NCBI RefSeq assembly: GCF_900142985.1
Contig: NZ_LT670849.1
Span: 1,984,001-2,048,000 of the forward strand
Direction of reading: 5' to 3'
DNA: 64,000 nucleotides
Source: Bradyrhizobium erythrophlei
GTDB taxonomy: Bacteria; Pseudomonadota; Alphaproteobacteria; Rhizobiales; Xanthobacteraceae
Shown here: one piece after another, positions 24,644 to 32,425 of the stretch
Position numbering within the stretch: position 1 is the first letter of the stretch
Layout of the letters: each line of letters begins with the position of its first letter
Translations under genes and position numbers: made by a program
Notes under the pieces: generated by a model
Database searches by the model: none
Told to the model about the DNA's origin: nothing
What the model saw: the letters and a program-made list of their open reading frames with translations, nothing else

Positions 24644-25687
24644 TCAATCGCCTTGCTGACCGTAGGCGGTTTCCCAGAACAGTTCCTTCCAGTCGCCGAC
24701 TTTCGACTTCATGCTGCCGATGCGGTTAAGGAACGCTGCGAAATAGGCAATGCGATGCGGCTGCGAGGTGAACTCGAAACCGGGATCGTCAAGCAAGGCG
24801 CGTAGTTCGTCGATACTCTCCGAGGCATTCTGAGCCTTCTTCCAGAGCACCGCGGCAGCGTCCTTGTCCGCGCTGCACATTTTGATCGAGGCTTCCAGCG
24901 CGTTGCCCACAGCCTTGAACAAGGTCGGGTTCTTGTCTCTCGTCTGCTTGGTGGCAAGCAAACTGACTTGCGTCAGCGGACCGCCGAACACCTCGCGACT
25001 GTCGGCTACGACATGAGCGCCCGGCAGCTTGAGGCCGCGGTCCGTGAAAGGCTGCACCGCGATATGCGCGGTGATCGTTGCGGTGCCGTAGCCTGCCGAA
25101 AGTGCTGCGACCGCGTCCGCGTGGCCGAGGCCGACCGTCAGGTGATCGAGACGATGCGGATCATTCCACAATTTCTCCGCCGCCATTTCCAGCATCATGG
25201 CATTGAAGGATATGCGCACCGAGGGCACCGCAATGCGATCCTTCTCGGTGAAATCGGCAATCGTCTTGACGTTGGGATTGATGGTGTAAAGCACCATAGC
25301 GCCGTTCGACATGGTGCCGACGGCCCTGACCTCGTTGGGCGTACCGTGAGTCTTGTCCCAGAGCGTCAATAATGAGGGCAGCGCGGCTGCGCCATACTGA
25401 GCCGAACCCGACAGCAACGCATCCGTGATTGCCGCCGGACCGCTCAGTGCTCTTGCAGTGGCCTCGACCTTGCCGAGACCGAGCTTGCTGGCCTCCTGCT
25501 GAAGCACGCCGCCGGTGACCATCATGTCGACGGGCAGATACATCAAGCCGCGCTGCTGGACGAAATTGACTGCGAGAGGCGCTTGCGCGCGAACGATCGC
25601 GGGCGCGGCAACAAGGCTCACGCCACCCGCCATGGTGACGATGGCATGACGCCTGTCCAAACGCCGGTCACCCTTGCTCCTGGGCAT
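24644..25687 (-). CDS. ABC-type solute-binding protein (NMT1/SsuA-like)
   Basis: A 347-residue periplasmic protein. The N-terminus DRRHAIVTMAGGVSLVAAPAIVRAQA carries an arginine pair before the hydrophobic stretch, suggesting Tat export, with cleavage at AQA. The mature chain has the NMT1/SsuA pattern: AVNFVQQRGLMYLPVDMMV, LLSGSAQYGAAALPSLLTLWDKT, a hinge around KDRIAVPSVRISFNAMMLEM and TKQTRDKNPTLFKAVGNAL. Such proteins feed sulfonate, taurine, nitrate or pyrimidine-type ABC importers. No permease or ATPase is adjacent, so it is an orphan or works with a remote transporter. GGGAGG lies before the ATG. Confidence 0.85.
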   Translation of the reverse strand: MPRSKGDRRLDRRHAIVTMAGGVSLVAAPAIVRAQAPLAVNFVQQRGLMYLPVDMMVTGGVLQQEASKLGLGKVEATARALSGPAAITDALLSGSAQYGAAALPSLLTLWDKTHGTPNEVRAVGTMSNGAMVLYTINPNVKTIADFTEKDRIAVPSVRISFNAMMLEMAAEKLWNDPHRLDHLTVGLGHADAVAALSAGYGTATITAHIAVQPFTDRGLKLPGAHVVADSREVFGGPLTQVSLLATKQTRDKNPTLFKAVGNALEASIKMCSADKDAAAVLWKKAQNASESIDELRALLDDPGFEFTSQPHRIAYFAAFLNRIGSMKSKVGDWKELFWETAYGQQGD

Positions 25688-25821
25688 CTTGACCTCCCGA
25701 TCTGGTCACGGCTCTTATCGTTGTAACGGCCGGTGTCTTTCGCCTTGCCCATCATAGGCAGCGTCAGGCGCATGAACAATAACTGGCCAGATGGGGAGCG
25801 AGGCGTGAGGTCGGGTTCGTC

Positions 25822-26919
25822 ATGAAAATCACGCGGGTATCCGCTGTCGTTTATCGCCAGCAGCTCAAACCCGGCGGTTCCACGCCGAAATTCGCCGGCG
25901 AGCGGCGTCAGGCGTTCGAAACGGTGCTGGTCAAGGTCGAGACCGACGAGGGGATCACCGGATGGGGCGAAGCGTTCCCGCACCGGATCTGGCCGGCCGT
26001 CAAATCGCTGCTGGAGAACCTGATCGCGCCCGTTTGCATCGGCGCAGACCCCGCCGAGATTCCCGCGCTGATGAAAAAGCTGATCTACCACGTGCATGGC
26101 GTCGGGCGCGCCGGCCCGGTGATGTATGCGCTGTCGGGTCTGGATATCGCGCTCTGGGACATTCTCGGAAAATCGAAGAATTTGCCGATCTATCAACTGC
26201 TCGGCGGCGCACCGCGCGCCAAGCTTCCAGCCTATGCCAGTCTCTTGAAGTACGGCGAGACCGACGTCGTCGTCCGCACCTGCGAGCAGGCGCTGGAGCG
26301 CGGCTACGGCGAACTCAAGGTGCACGAAACCGGACGCGCCGAGATCACGGCCGCGGCGCAATTGTTGCGGCGGCACAATGGCGGCTCGTTGATGGTGGAC
26401 GTCAATGCGCCATGGACGCTTGACGAAGCCTTGTCCGCGGTCGCGCCATTGCGCGAACTCGGCCTGAAATGGATCGAGGAGCCGGTTTGGCCGCTGGAAG
26501 ATTTCGAAGCCGCGCGGCAGGTCAGTGCGGCCGGCGTCCCTGTCGCCATCGGCGAAAATGTTCTCACGCCCACCGATTTTGCGCGGCTGATCCAGAGCCG
26601 GGCCGTCGACTATATCCAGCCAAGCGTCGCCAAGATCGGCGGCATTTCGATCATGCGGGACATCATCGCCGCCGCCAATACGGGTGGCGTCGCGGTCGCG
26701 CCGCACTCGGCCTATTTCGGTCCCGGCCTGATCGCGACCGCGCACGTGGTTGCGGCGCTCGCGCGCGCGCCCGTGGTCGAACGGCTGTATTGCGACCTGA
26801 CTGAAAGTCCATTCGGGAATTGGTACGAACCGGTGGACGGGCATCTGGCCGTGCCGCAAGGACCCGGCCTCGGCATCGATCCCGATCCGACCATTCTGGA
26901 CAAACTGACCGTGGCGTGA
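25822..26919 (+). CDS. Mandelate racemase/muconate lactonizing-type enolase-superfamily enzyme
   Basis: A 365-residue two-domain enzyme: an N-terminal capping domain (about 1-125) with GWGEAFPHRIWP, then a TIM barrel. GELKVHET places a Lys-x-His on barrel strand 2, metal ligands are Asp in LMVDVNAPW, Glu in KWIEEPVWPLE and Glu in AIGENV, and His follows in VAPHSAYFGPG. This layout fits acid-sugar dehydratases or related 1,1-proton-transfer enzymes that work through an enolate. It is first in a two-gene transcript, 13 bases before a second family member, and divergent from the binding protein at 24644. Confidence 0.9.
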   Translation: MKITRVSAVVYRQQLKPGGSTPKFAGERRQAFETVLVKVETDEGITGWGEAFPHRIWPAVKSLLENLIAPVCIGADPAEIPALMKKLIYHVHGVGRAGPVMYALSGLDIALWDILGKSKNLPIYQLLGGAPRAKLPAYASLLKYGETDVVVRTCEQALERGYGELKVHETGRAEITAAAQLLRRHNGGSLMVDVNAPWTLDEALSAVAPLRELGLKWIEEPVWPLEDFEAARQVSAAGVPVAIGENVLTPTDFARLIQSRAVDYIQPSVAKIGGISIMRDIIAAANTGGVAVAPHSAYFGPGLIATAHVVAALARAPVVERLYCDLTESPFGNWYEPVDGHLAVPQGPGLGIDPDPTILDKLTVA

Positions 26920-26932
26920 AGCGGAGAACAAG

Positions 26933-28021
26933 ATGAAGATCCAACAAGTCAAGGTCAACTTCGTCCGCCTGCCGGAAGAAGAGCCATTGGTCGGCGCGCC
27001 CTTCATGGTCGGGATGATGCGCGAATTCTTCACGGTACAGGTGCAGACCGACGATGGGCTCGAAGGCATCGGCGTCACTGCGTTCGGCGGCAAACTCGTG
27101 CGCTCACTGCGCGCCGCGCTCGAAGAGCTTGGCGAGGTGATCAAGGGCGAGGATCCGTTACGCGTCGAACAGGTGACCGCAAAAATGCGGGCCGCGTCGG
27201 CATCCTGCGGTTCCGGCATCGCCATGCTGGCGATTTCCGCGATCGACACCGCGTTGTGGGACATCCGCGGCAAGGCCTTCAACGTTCCGCTGGCGCGGTT
27301 ATTGGGCGGCGTACGCGACAAGGTGCCGGCCTACGCCAGCGGCGCGCTGTCGCGCACGACGCCGACCGACAAGCTGCAACGCGCCGCCGCCGCGCTGGTC
27401 GAGAAGGGTTATCGGCAGATCAAGACCCAGATGGCCGTGGCAGGGCTCACGCCGGTGCAGGAAATCGAGCGCATCCGGCTGGTGCGCGACGCGGTCGGGC
27501 CAGATGTCAACCTGATGGTCGATATCAATCAGCGCTGGAGCGTCGCCGAAGTAATTTCGATCGGCCATCAAATCGAAGATCTCCGGCTCGGATGGCTTGA
27601 AGACCCGACCACGTGCGACGATCATCAGGGGCACGCGAAGATCGCCGATGCGCTGGCAACGCCGGTCTGCGCCGGCGAATATCTCTGGGGCATCGAGCCG
27701 CACCGGCAGGCGCTGGCGCACCACGCGAGCGATATCACAATGATCGATCTGCTGCGGGTCGGCGGCGTGACGCAGTGGATGAAGGTCGCCGGCATGGCGG
27801 AGGCCTTCAACAAGCCCGTGGCCAGTCACCTGCTGCCGGAAATCCATGTCCACCTGATCGCCGCCATACCGAACGGGCTGGTGGTCGAATACATGCCATG
27901 GACCTGGCGCCTGTTCGAGAACCCACCGATTCCGGTCAACGGCGAAATCGCGGTGCCGTCAGGAGCAGGGCTCGGACTGAAATTCGCAGCCGACCTGTTC
28001 CAGAAATACGGCGTCAGCTAG
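26933..28021 (+). CDS. Second mandelate racemase/enolase-superfamily enzyme
   Basis: A 362-residue relative of the gene before it. Barrel motifs are RQIKTQMAV (Lys on strand 2), Asp in LMVDINQRWS, Glu in GWLEDPT, Glu in CAGEYLWG and His in ASHLLPEIHVH. The pair are clearly distinct in sequence, so they probably act on different substrates or steps rather than forming one enzyme. GGAG lies shortly upstream of the ATG. The stop TAG at 28019-28021 is part of the CTAG that bounds a hairpin repeat beginning at 28018, so the gene end and the repeat edge coincide. Confidence 0.9.
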   Translation: MKIQQVKVNFVRLPEEEPLVGAPFMVGMMREFFTVQVQTDDGLEGIGVTAFGGKLVRSLRAALEELGEVIKGEDPLRVEQVTAKMRAASASCGSGIAMLAISAIDTALWDIRGKAFNVPLARLLGGVRDKVPAYASGALSRTTPTDKLQRAAAALVEKGYRQIKTQMAVAGLTPVQEIERIRLVRDAVGPDVNLMVDINQRWSVAEVISIGHQIEDLRLGWLEDPTTCDDHQGHAKIADALATPVCAGEYLWGIEPHRQALAHHASDITMIDLLRVGGVTQWMKVAGMAEAFNKPVASHLLPEIHVHLIAAIPNGLVVEYMPWTWRLFENPPIPVNGEIAVPSGAGLGLKFAADLFQKYGVS

Positions 28022-28093
28022 TGGTCCGATTCTAACATTTGCATCCCTTCTCAGCAGTCACTTTTGCAAATGTTGGAATCAAAGGACCACTAG
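28018..28093. repeat. CTAG-bounded bulged hairpin, type H1, copy 1
   Basis: The outer stem is CTAGTGGTCC with GGACCACTAG (10 pairs). Inside it, GATTCTAACATTTG faces CAAATGTTGGAATC with one G:T change. Three extra bases, AAA, bulge on the right arm only. The loop is about 25 bases. The left CTAG contains the stop codon of the preceding gene. It is nearly identical to 30894-30968. Confidence 0.85.
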
Positions 28094-28106
28094 CAAATAT
28101 AGTTAT

Positions 28107-28185
28107 CTAGTGGAGTTTTGGATTTGACATTCGCTTTCCGGACTCGCGGCTAGGTCGGTAGCGAATCTCAAATCCACTCCACTAG
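28107..28185. repeat. CTAG-bounded bulged hairpin, type H2, copy 1
   Basis: The outer stem is CTAGTGGAGT with ACTCCACTAG. The inner stem GGATTTGACATTCGCT faces AGCGAATCTCAAATCC with one mismatch. TTT bulges on the left arm. It is separated from the H1 element by 13 bases beginning CAAATAT. The tenth outer pair is T-A here and C-G in the copy at 30982, a compensating change. Confidence 0.85.
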
Positions 28186-28197
28186 CGAAGGGGTCGC

Positions 28198-29661
28198 TTA
28201 GGCCGAAACTGACATCTTCGCGATCTCGGCCGCGTTCGGCAGGCTCTCGACATTCCAGCAGGCGTCCATGACGCGCCGGATCATGGGCGCCGGGATGATG
28301 CCATCGGCAAGGTCGGTGAATTTCACCTCGAGCTGCTGGTCGGTCATCGGCTTCTCGATGCTGCCGATGGCATGCTCGATGTAGCGATGAAGCTGCCGGC
28401 CGTCCTTCAGGACAATCGTCATGTCGACCTGCGCGGCATCGATGCCGGGCGTGACCACCGGATTCACCTTGGCCCGCAGCGCGGCGATGGTCGGATCCTT
28501 CACCGCCCGGTCGCTGAATTGCTTTTCACCGCCGGCACCTTCGACCAGCGCGACCGCGACCGCGTGATAGATGCTGAATTTTCCCTCGAGACCCTCGCGA
28601 ATGTTCTTCTTGCCCGTGAGCTCGATCACCAGCGGATGGACCTTCAGATCGACACGTTCAATTTGATCGGCCGTCAGCTTGTTCTCGTTGCGCAACTGCA
28701 CCGCCGCGTCGATCGCCGGGTGCATCACGATTCCGCAGGCGAACGGCTTGTAGGTGTTGAGCGCTGCCTCGTAGCGCTTGCCGAGATCGCCAAGGATCTC
28801 GTTGTAGTCCTGTTTTGTGCTGATCGTATTGGCCCAGCCACGCTTGGCCTCGATCATGCCGTCGGAGGAGGTGAAGTTCTTCGACGCAAGCATCGCCGCA
28901 AAAATGCCGTTGGAGGCAGCGCGGCCGGGATTGAAGCTCTTGTTCATCGAGCCGAAGGACTCGCGCAAGCCGACCGGCTGTGAGGCGGCGAGCCCTAGCG
29001 CCCAGACCATCTGCTGCTCGTTGAGCTTCAGCAGCTTGCCGACGGCCGCGGCTGAGCCGAACACGCCGGCGGTGCCGGTGATATGCCAGCCGACGTCATA
29101 GTGGTTTGGATAGACCGCGTTTCCGATCCGGCATTCGGTCTCGACGCCGAGCACCAGCGCATTGAGGAAATCCTTGCCCGACACCGGCTGCAATTCCGAC
29201 AGCGCGATGATTGCGGATGCGACCGGGCCCGCCGGATGAATGATCGTCTTCAAATGCGTGTCGTCATAGTCGAAGATGTGGCTCGACACGCCGTTGAGAA
29301 AGGCGGCGTTCATGATGTCGAACCGCTCGCGTCGCCCGAACAGCGAAGCCTGCGCTGGTCCCGAGAACGGCGTGAGCGCAGCCACCGCAATATCGACGGT
29401 CTGGTGACGCGAGCCGCCGATCGCGACCCCAACCCAGTTCAGAAACGTCCGCACGCCTTCTTTGCGAACATTGGCGGGAAGGTCGTCGTAGCTGGACGTG
29501 ACGATGTAATGCGCGAGCTCTCGCGTCACATCCTTTGGCGCGGGCTTGGCTGGAGCCGCAGCAGTGCCGCCCGGTGTTTGCGCAAAGGCAGCGTTCGCAG
29601 CCGTCGCCAACGGAAGCGCTGCGGCCGCCTGAAGCACGGTTCGTCGATCGGTGATGGCCAT
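28198..29661 (-). CDS. MmgE/PrpD-family protein with Tat-like signal
   Basis: A 487-residue protein of the PrpD (2-methylcitrate dehydratase) superfamily. It starts at MAITDRRTVLQAAAALPLAT, where DRRTVLQ before a hydrophobic stretch and the AFAQ cleavage site suggest Tat export; the longer frame to 29871 is arginine-rich and unlikely. Family blocks are LNWVGVAIGGSRHQTVDIA, FLNGVSSHIFDYDDTHLKTI, HITGTAGVFGSAAAVGKLL and FACGIVMHPAIDAA. Cytoplasmic PrpD enzymes dehydrate 2-methylcitrate-like acids, and an exported member is less usual. CGGAGGA precedes the ATG. The next genes upstream, a split TPP enzyme, probably belong to the same unit. Confidence 0.88.
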   Translation of the reverse strand: MAITDRRTVLQAAAALPLATAANAAFAQTPGGTAAAPAKPAPKDVTRELAHYIVTSSYDDLPANVRKEGVRTFLNWVGVAIGGSRHQTVDIAVAALTPFSGPAQASLFGRRERFDIMNAAFLNGVSSHIFDYDDTHLKTIIHPAGPVASAIIALSELQPVSGKDFLNALVLGVETECRIGNAVYPNHYDVGWHITGTAGVFGSAAAVGKLLKLNEQQMVWALGLAASQPVGLRESFGSMNKSFNPGRAASNGIFAAMLASKNFTSSDGMIEAKRGWANTISTKQDYNEILGDLGKRYEAALNTYKPFACGIVMHPAIDAAVQLRNENKLTADQIERVDLKVHPLVIELTGKKNIREGLEGKFSIYHAVAVALVEGAGGEKQFSDRAVKDPTIAALRAKVNPVVTPGIDAAQVDMTIVLKDGRQLHRYIEHAIGSIEKPMTDQQLEVKFTDLADGIIPAPMIRRVMDACWNVESLPNAAEIAKMSVSA

Positions 29662-29717
29662 GGTTTCAGGTCCTCCGGATTCGGATATTGAAAAATTTCT
29701 GCGCGTACGGAGCCGGC

Positions 29718-30353
29718 TCAGGCGCCTTCGAGCTTGCCGCCGCCGAACACGGCGTGGACATAACGCGGCGCGCCGATCGCGGCCTGCAAGCGATGCTTGC
29801 TCAATAGCGGATCGAAGCTGGCCGGCGGCCGGACGACATCGAGGTCGGGCTCGGTTGCGAGCACGAGGCATTCAGCGCCATTGCGCGCAGCCCTGCCACG
29901 CAATTTGTCGGCAAGCGATTGCGGCTTGTCGATGTTCTCGCTCGAGGCAATCCCGGAAGCGCGCGCGAGTTGCGCGAGATCCAGCGCCGCATTGGTCAAC
30001 GCCTGGCCGCCCGAGGCGGCATGGACGCCGTTCTGGACGATGAGCACCGTCAGATTGGCGGGATTGACGGCGCCAACCGTGACCAGCGCGCCCATATGCA
30101 TCAACAACCCACCGTCACCTTCGACCACGATCACCGGCCGGTTCGGCTGGGCGATCGCAAGCCCGAGCGACAGCGGCAGCGCCAGGCCCATGGCGTCCTC
30201 GAAATAGAAATTTTCCGGCGCTTCATGCACTTTCGCCCAGAGGTAGGACGCGTTGCCGAGCGAAGTCACGACCAGCGCCTGCGGCGGCAGGTTGTCGGCC
30301 AACACCCGGTAATAGTCGGCCCGGGTCGGGCGTGAGGTCGCAACGTTCACCAT
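29718..30353 (-). CDS. Thiamine diphosphate-dependent decarboxylase, C-terminal (beta) subunit
   Basis: A 211-residue TPP-binding half enzyme. The cofactor motif reads VIVVEGDGGLLMHMG and ends VLIVQNG, the GDG...N pattern that binds magnesium diphosphate. An upstream block TSLGNASYLWAK and FEDAMGLALPLSLGLA are the catalytic-domain features seen in sulfopyruvate and phosphonopyruvate decarboxylase beta chains. It overlaps the alpha gene by 7 bases, and the two together make one active site. The substrate is likely a 3-substituted pyruvate, but it cannot be told from sequence whether this is sulfopyruvate or another oxo acid. Confidence 0.88.
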   Translation of the reverse strand: MVNVATSRPTRADYYRVLADNLPPQALVVTSLGNASYLWAKVHEAPENFYFEDAMGLALPLSLGLAIAQPNRPVIVVEGDGGLLMHMGALVTVGAVNPANLTVLIVQNGVHAASGGQALTNAALDLAQLARASGIASSENIDKPQSLADKLRGRAARNGAECLVLATEPDLDVVRPPASFDPLLSKHRLQAAIGAPRYVHAVFGGGKLEGA

Positions 30354-30874
30354 TGGATATCTTCCCGCGACAACAAAAGCGCAAACGGACAGGAGGCCTC
30401 TTCGGCAAAGGTCGCGGCGTGCTCGACCTGCGGGCCGATCGGTCGATGGCGATCGACACAGGCGTAGCTCAAACCGACGCCGCGAAACACCGGCTCAGTC
30501 GCCCGGCCCTTGGGCACGTGATAGAAGACCGGATCGTCCGGCGTGCCGCGATAGGATACCAGCATCAGCAGCGGAAACTGATAACGCTGCGCCAGTGATA
30601 CCATGCCGGCGCCCATGCTGAGTACGCCAGCATTCTGGACCAGCAGCGCGGTGCGGACGCCGCCAAGCCGCAGGCCGCAGGCGATCGCGAGCGCCTCCTC
30701 TTCGTGGGTCGCGCGCACCAGCCGCATCGTCGGCTCATGCTCGATCCGAATCAGGATCTTGCCGAGCCAGCCGTCTGGCACCGACACCACGGCGCCGAAA
30801 CCCAGCCGCTTCAGCGTGTTCAGCACGTCCGACGGCCGATGCGCATCCCCCTGCGCCGCAAGCACACCGCTCAA
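30347..30874 (-). CDS. Thiamine diphosphate-dependent decarboxylase, N-terminal (alpha) subunit
   Basis: A 175-residue PYR-type domain: GFGAVVSVPDGWLGKILIRI, then RATHEEEALAIACGLRLGG, where the Glu of HEEEA is positioned to activate the TPP aminopyrimidine. YRGTPDDPVFYHVPKGRATE and VSLAQRYQFPLLMLVSYRG follow ComD/sulfopyruvate decarboxylase alpha. The start is a TTG at 30874 with GGAGG six bases upstream. An ATG in between is out of frame. It is the first gene of the leftward unit with the beta subunit and MmgE/PrpD. The double-hairpin repeat copy 2 begins 20 bases upstream. Confidence 0.88.
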   Translation of the reverse strand: MSGVLAAQGDAHRPSDVLNTLKRLGFGAVVSVPDGWLGKILIRIEHEPTMRLVRATHEEEALAIACGLRLGGVRTALLVQNAGVLSMGAGMVSLAQRYQFPLLMLVSYRGTPDDPVFYHVPKGRATEPVFRGVGLSYACVDRHRPIGPQVEHAATFAEEASCPFALLLSREDIQW

Positions 30875-30893
30875 ACCATTCCTCCCACCCGCT

Positions 30894-30968
30894 CTAGTGG
30901 TCCGATTCTAACATTTGTACCCTTCTCGGCAGGCACTTTTACAAATGTTAGAATCAAAGGACCACTAG
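30894..30968. repeat. CTAG-bounded bulged hairpin, type H1, copy 2
   Basis: CTAGTGGTCC pairs with GGACCACTAG, and GATTCTAACATTTG pairs perfectly with CAAATGTTAGAATC. AAA bulges on the right arm. Loop sequence and orientation match the copy at 28018-28093, so the two are direct repeats. Confidence 0.87.
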
Positions 30969-30981
30969 CAAATATCGGTTT

Positions 30982-31060
30982 CTAGTGGAGCTTTAGGATT
31001 TGACATTCGCTTGTGGAACGCGCGACCAACGCTTAGCGAATGTCAAATCCGCTCCACTAG
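30982..31060. repeat. CTAG-bounded bulged hairpin, type H2, copy 2
   Basis: CTAGTGGAGC pairs with GCTCCACTAG and GGATTTGACATTCGCT pairs perfectly with AGCGAATGTCAAATCC. TTTA bulges on the left arm. It lies 13 bases after H1 copy 2, the same spacing as in copy 1. Confidence 0.87.
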
Positions 31061-31123
31061 CGGCTGAATCAACCAACCTTGCGGCGAACTTAACGGCGAC
31101 GGTCCTGCTTGTCGACAACAAGG

Positions 31124-31202
31124 CTAGTACCGCCGATCTGAAGTCCCTGTATAACAAGCGGCGAATTCGATCAGGGACTTCAGATCGACAAAGCGGTACT
31201 AG
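31124..31202. repeat. CTAG-bounded bulged hairpin, type H3
   Basis: CTAGTACCGC pairs with GCGGTACTAG. CGATCTGAAGTCCCTG pairs perfectly with CAGGGACTTCAGATCG. ACAAA bulges on the right arm. The layout is the same as types H1 and H2, with different stem sequences. Confidence 0.85.
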
Positions 31203-31216
31203 AATCAATGAGTTTG

Positions 31217-31293
31217 CTAGTGCCCATGTCTTTCCGAAGTTCGTAAAAGGTGGGCGCTGAGGTGGAGTACGAACTTCGGAAAGTGGGCACTAG
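31217..31293. repeat. CTAG-bounded bulged hairpin, type H4
   Basis: CTAGTGCCCA pairs with TGGGCACTAG. CTTTCCGAAGTTCGTA pairs perfectly with TACGAACTTCGGAAAG. TGT bulges on the left arm. It is the fourth hairpin in the 515-base gap 30875-31389 and ends 97 bases before the ABC binding-protein gene. Confidence 0.85.
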
Positions 31294-31389
31294 CCTGCGC
31301 CGTTGTCGGCTGCCGCGTAATGGTGCAGACTTGCCGGTGCCGGGAAGTATCTGACGATGCGCAAAAGCGCGTCGCGAGAGGAATTTGAC

Positions 31390-32403
31390 ATGCGTCGTTT
31401 CTGGCTAGCTGTGTTTGTTTTGCTTCTTTCCGTCCCCGCCCACGCGCAGGACAAACTCGTGGTCAGCATCTGGGGCGGGAGCTGGCGCGACCTGATCGCC
31501 GAGACGGTAGCCAAGAAGTTCACCGTGGAGACCGGCGTGCCGGTCGATTTCGTGACCGGCGGCACCATCGACCGCCTTAACAAGGAAAAGCTCGCCAAGG
31601 GCAATCCCGAAAGCGACATCACGTTCACGACGTCACATGTCGGCTGGCTTTACGCCAACGATGGCCTGTTCGAGACCCTCGACACGTCGAAAATTCCGAA
31701 CACCAAGAACCTTGCCGAGGAAGCGCGGATCAGCCCCTATCACCTCGGCGCCTGGGCCTATGTCTACACCATCGGCTACCGCGCGGACCTCTTGAAAGAC
31801 GCCAAGTTCGAGAGCTGGAACGATCTCTGGAAGCCGGAGCTGAAGGCCAAGCTCGCGGCGCCCGACTTCGACCCGAGCCATATCATCGCCGTCTCCGCCA
31901 TGCTGTCCGGCGCCGACGCCGCGCATTGGGAGAAGGGCGAGGATAAACTCAAGGCGCTGAAGCCGAACTTCAAGGCCTTCTACACCAACGACGCCAACAG
32001 CCAGCAATTGCTGGCCAGCGGCGAGACGCCCTTGCAGATCGTGCTCTCGATGAATGCCTATTACATGATCGGCCAAGGGGTGCCGATCACGCTGGCGATG
32101 CCGAAGGAAGGCGCGGTGCTCGGAATCGACACCGTCGCCATCATGAAGGGCTCGAAAAAGGCCGACCTGGCCTACAAGTTCATCAACACGCTGTACGATC
32201 CGGAAATCCAGGCCGAGATCGCCCGGCTGAAAAAAGGCAGCCCGGCGGTGCTCAACGCCAAGCTCGATCCCGAAATCGCGAAGTTGCCCGGTGTCTTCAC
32301 GACCGCCGAACAATGGAAGCAGCAGATCAACATCGACGCCAAACTGCGCTCGGAGAAGACCGCCGAATGGCGCAAATGGTTTGCCGAAAACATCATGAAC
32401 TGA
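31390..32403 (+). CDS. ABC transporter solute-binding protein (spermidine/putrescine PotD-like)
   Basis: A 337-residue periplasmic protein with signal peptide MRRFWLAVFVLLLSVPAHAQ. The mature part opens KLVVSIWGGSWRDLIAETVAKKF, the PotD-family pattern, and carries NPESDITFTTSHVGWLYANDG and LGAWAYVYTIGYRADLLKDA. GAGAGGA nine bases before the ATG favours 31390 over an upstream in-frame start at 31357. It is the first gene of a four-gene importer operon with two permeases and an ATPase. Polyamines or related organic cations are likely; other small organic ligands are known for this family. Confidence 0.91.
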   Translation: MRRFWLAVFVLLLSVPAHAQDKLVVSIWGGSWRDLIAETVAKKFTVETGVPVDFVTGGTIDRLNKEKLAKGNPESDITFTTSHVGWLYANDGLFETLDTSKIPNTKNLAEEARISPYHLGAWAYVYTIGYRADLLKDAKFESWNDLWKPELKAKLAAPDFDPSHIIAVSAMLSGADAAHWEKGEDKLKALKPNFKAFYTNDANSQQLLASGETPLQIVLSMNAYYMIGQGVPITLAMPKEGAVLGIDTVAIMKGSKKADLAYKFINTLYDPEIQAEIARLKKGSPAVLNAKLDPEIAKLPGVFTTAEQWKQQINIDAKLRSEKTAEWRKWFAENIMN

Positions 32404-32425
32404 CCGGGCGCATCCTAAAGCCATC

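Noticed and set aside
25618..27321. Minus-strand open frame of 567 codons opposite the two mandelate racemase-type genes
   Set aside because: The two plus-strand genes have catalytic motifs; the antisense translation has none.
30894..31293. Hairpin cluster as a CRISPR array or as plain intrinsic terminators
   Set aside because: Units are not spaced repeats with unique spacers, and there are no T runs after the stems; four different stems with a shared bulge fit a mobile or protein-bound element better.
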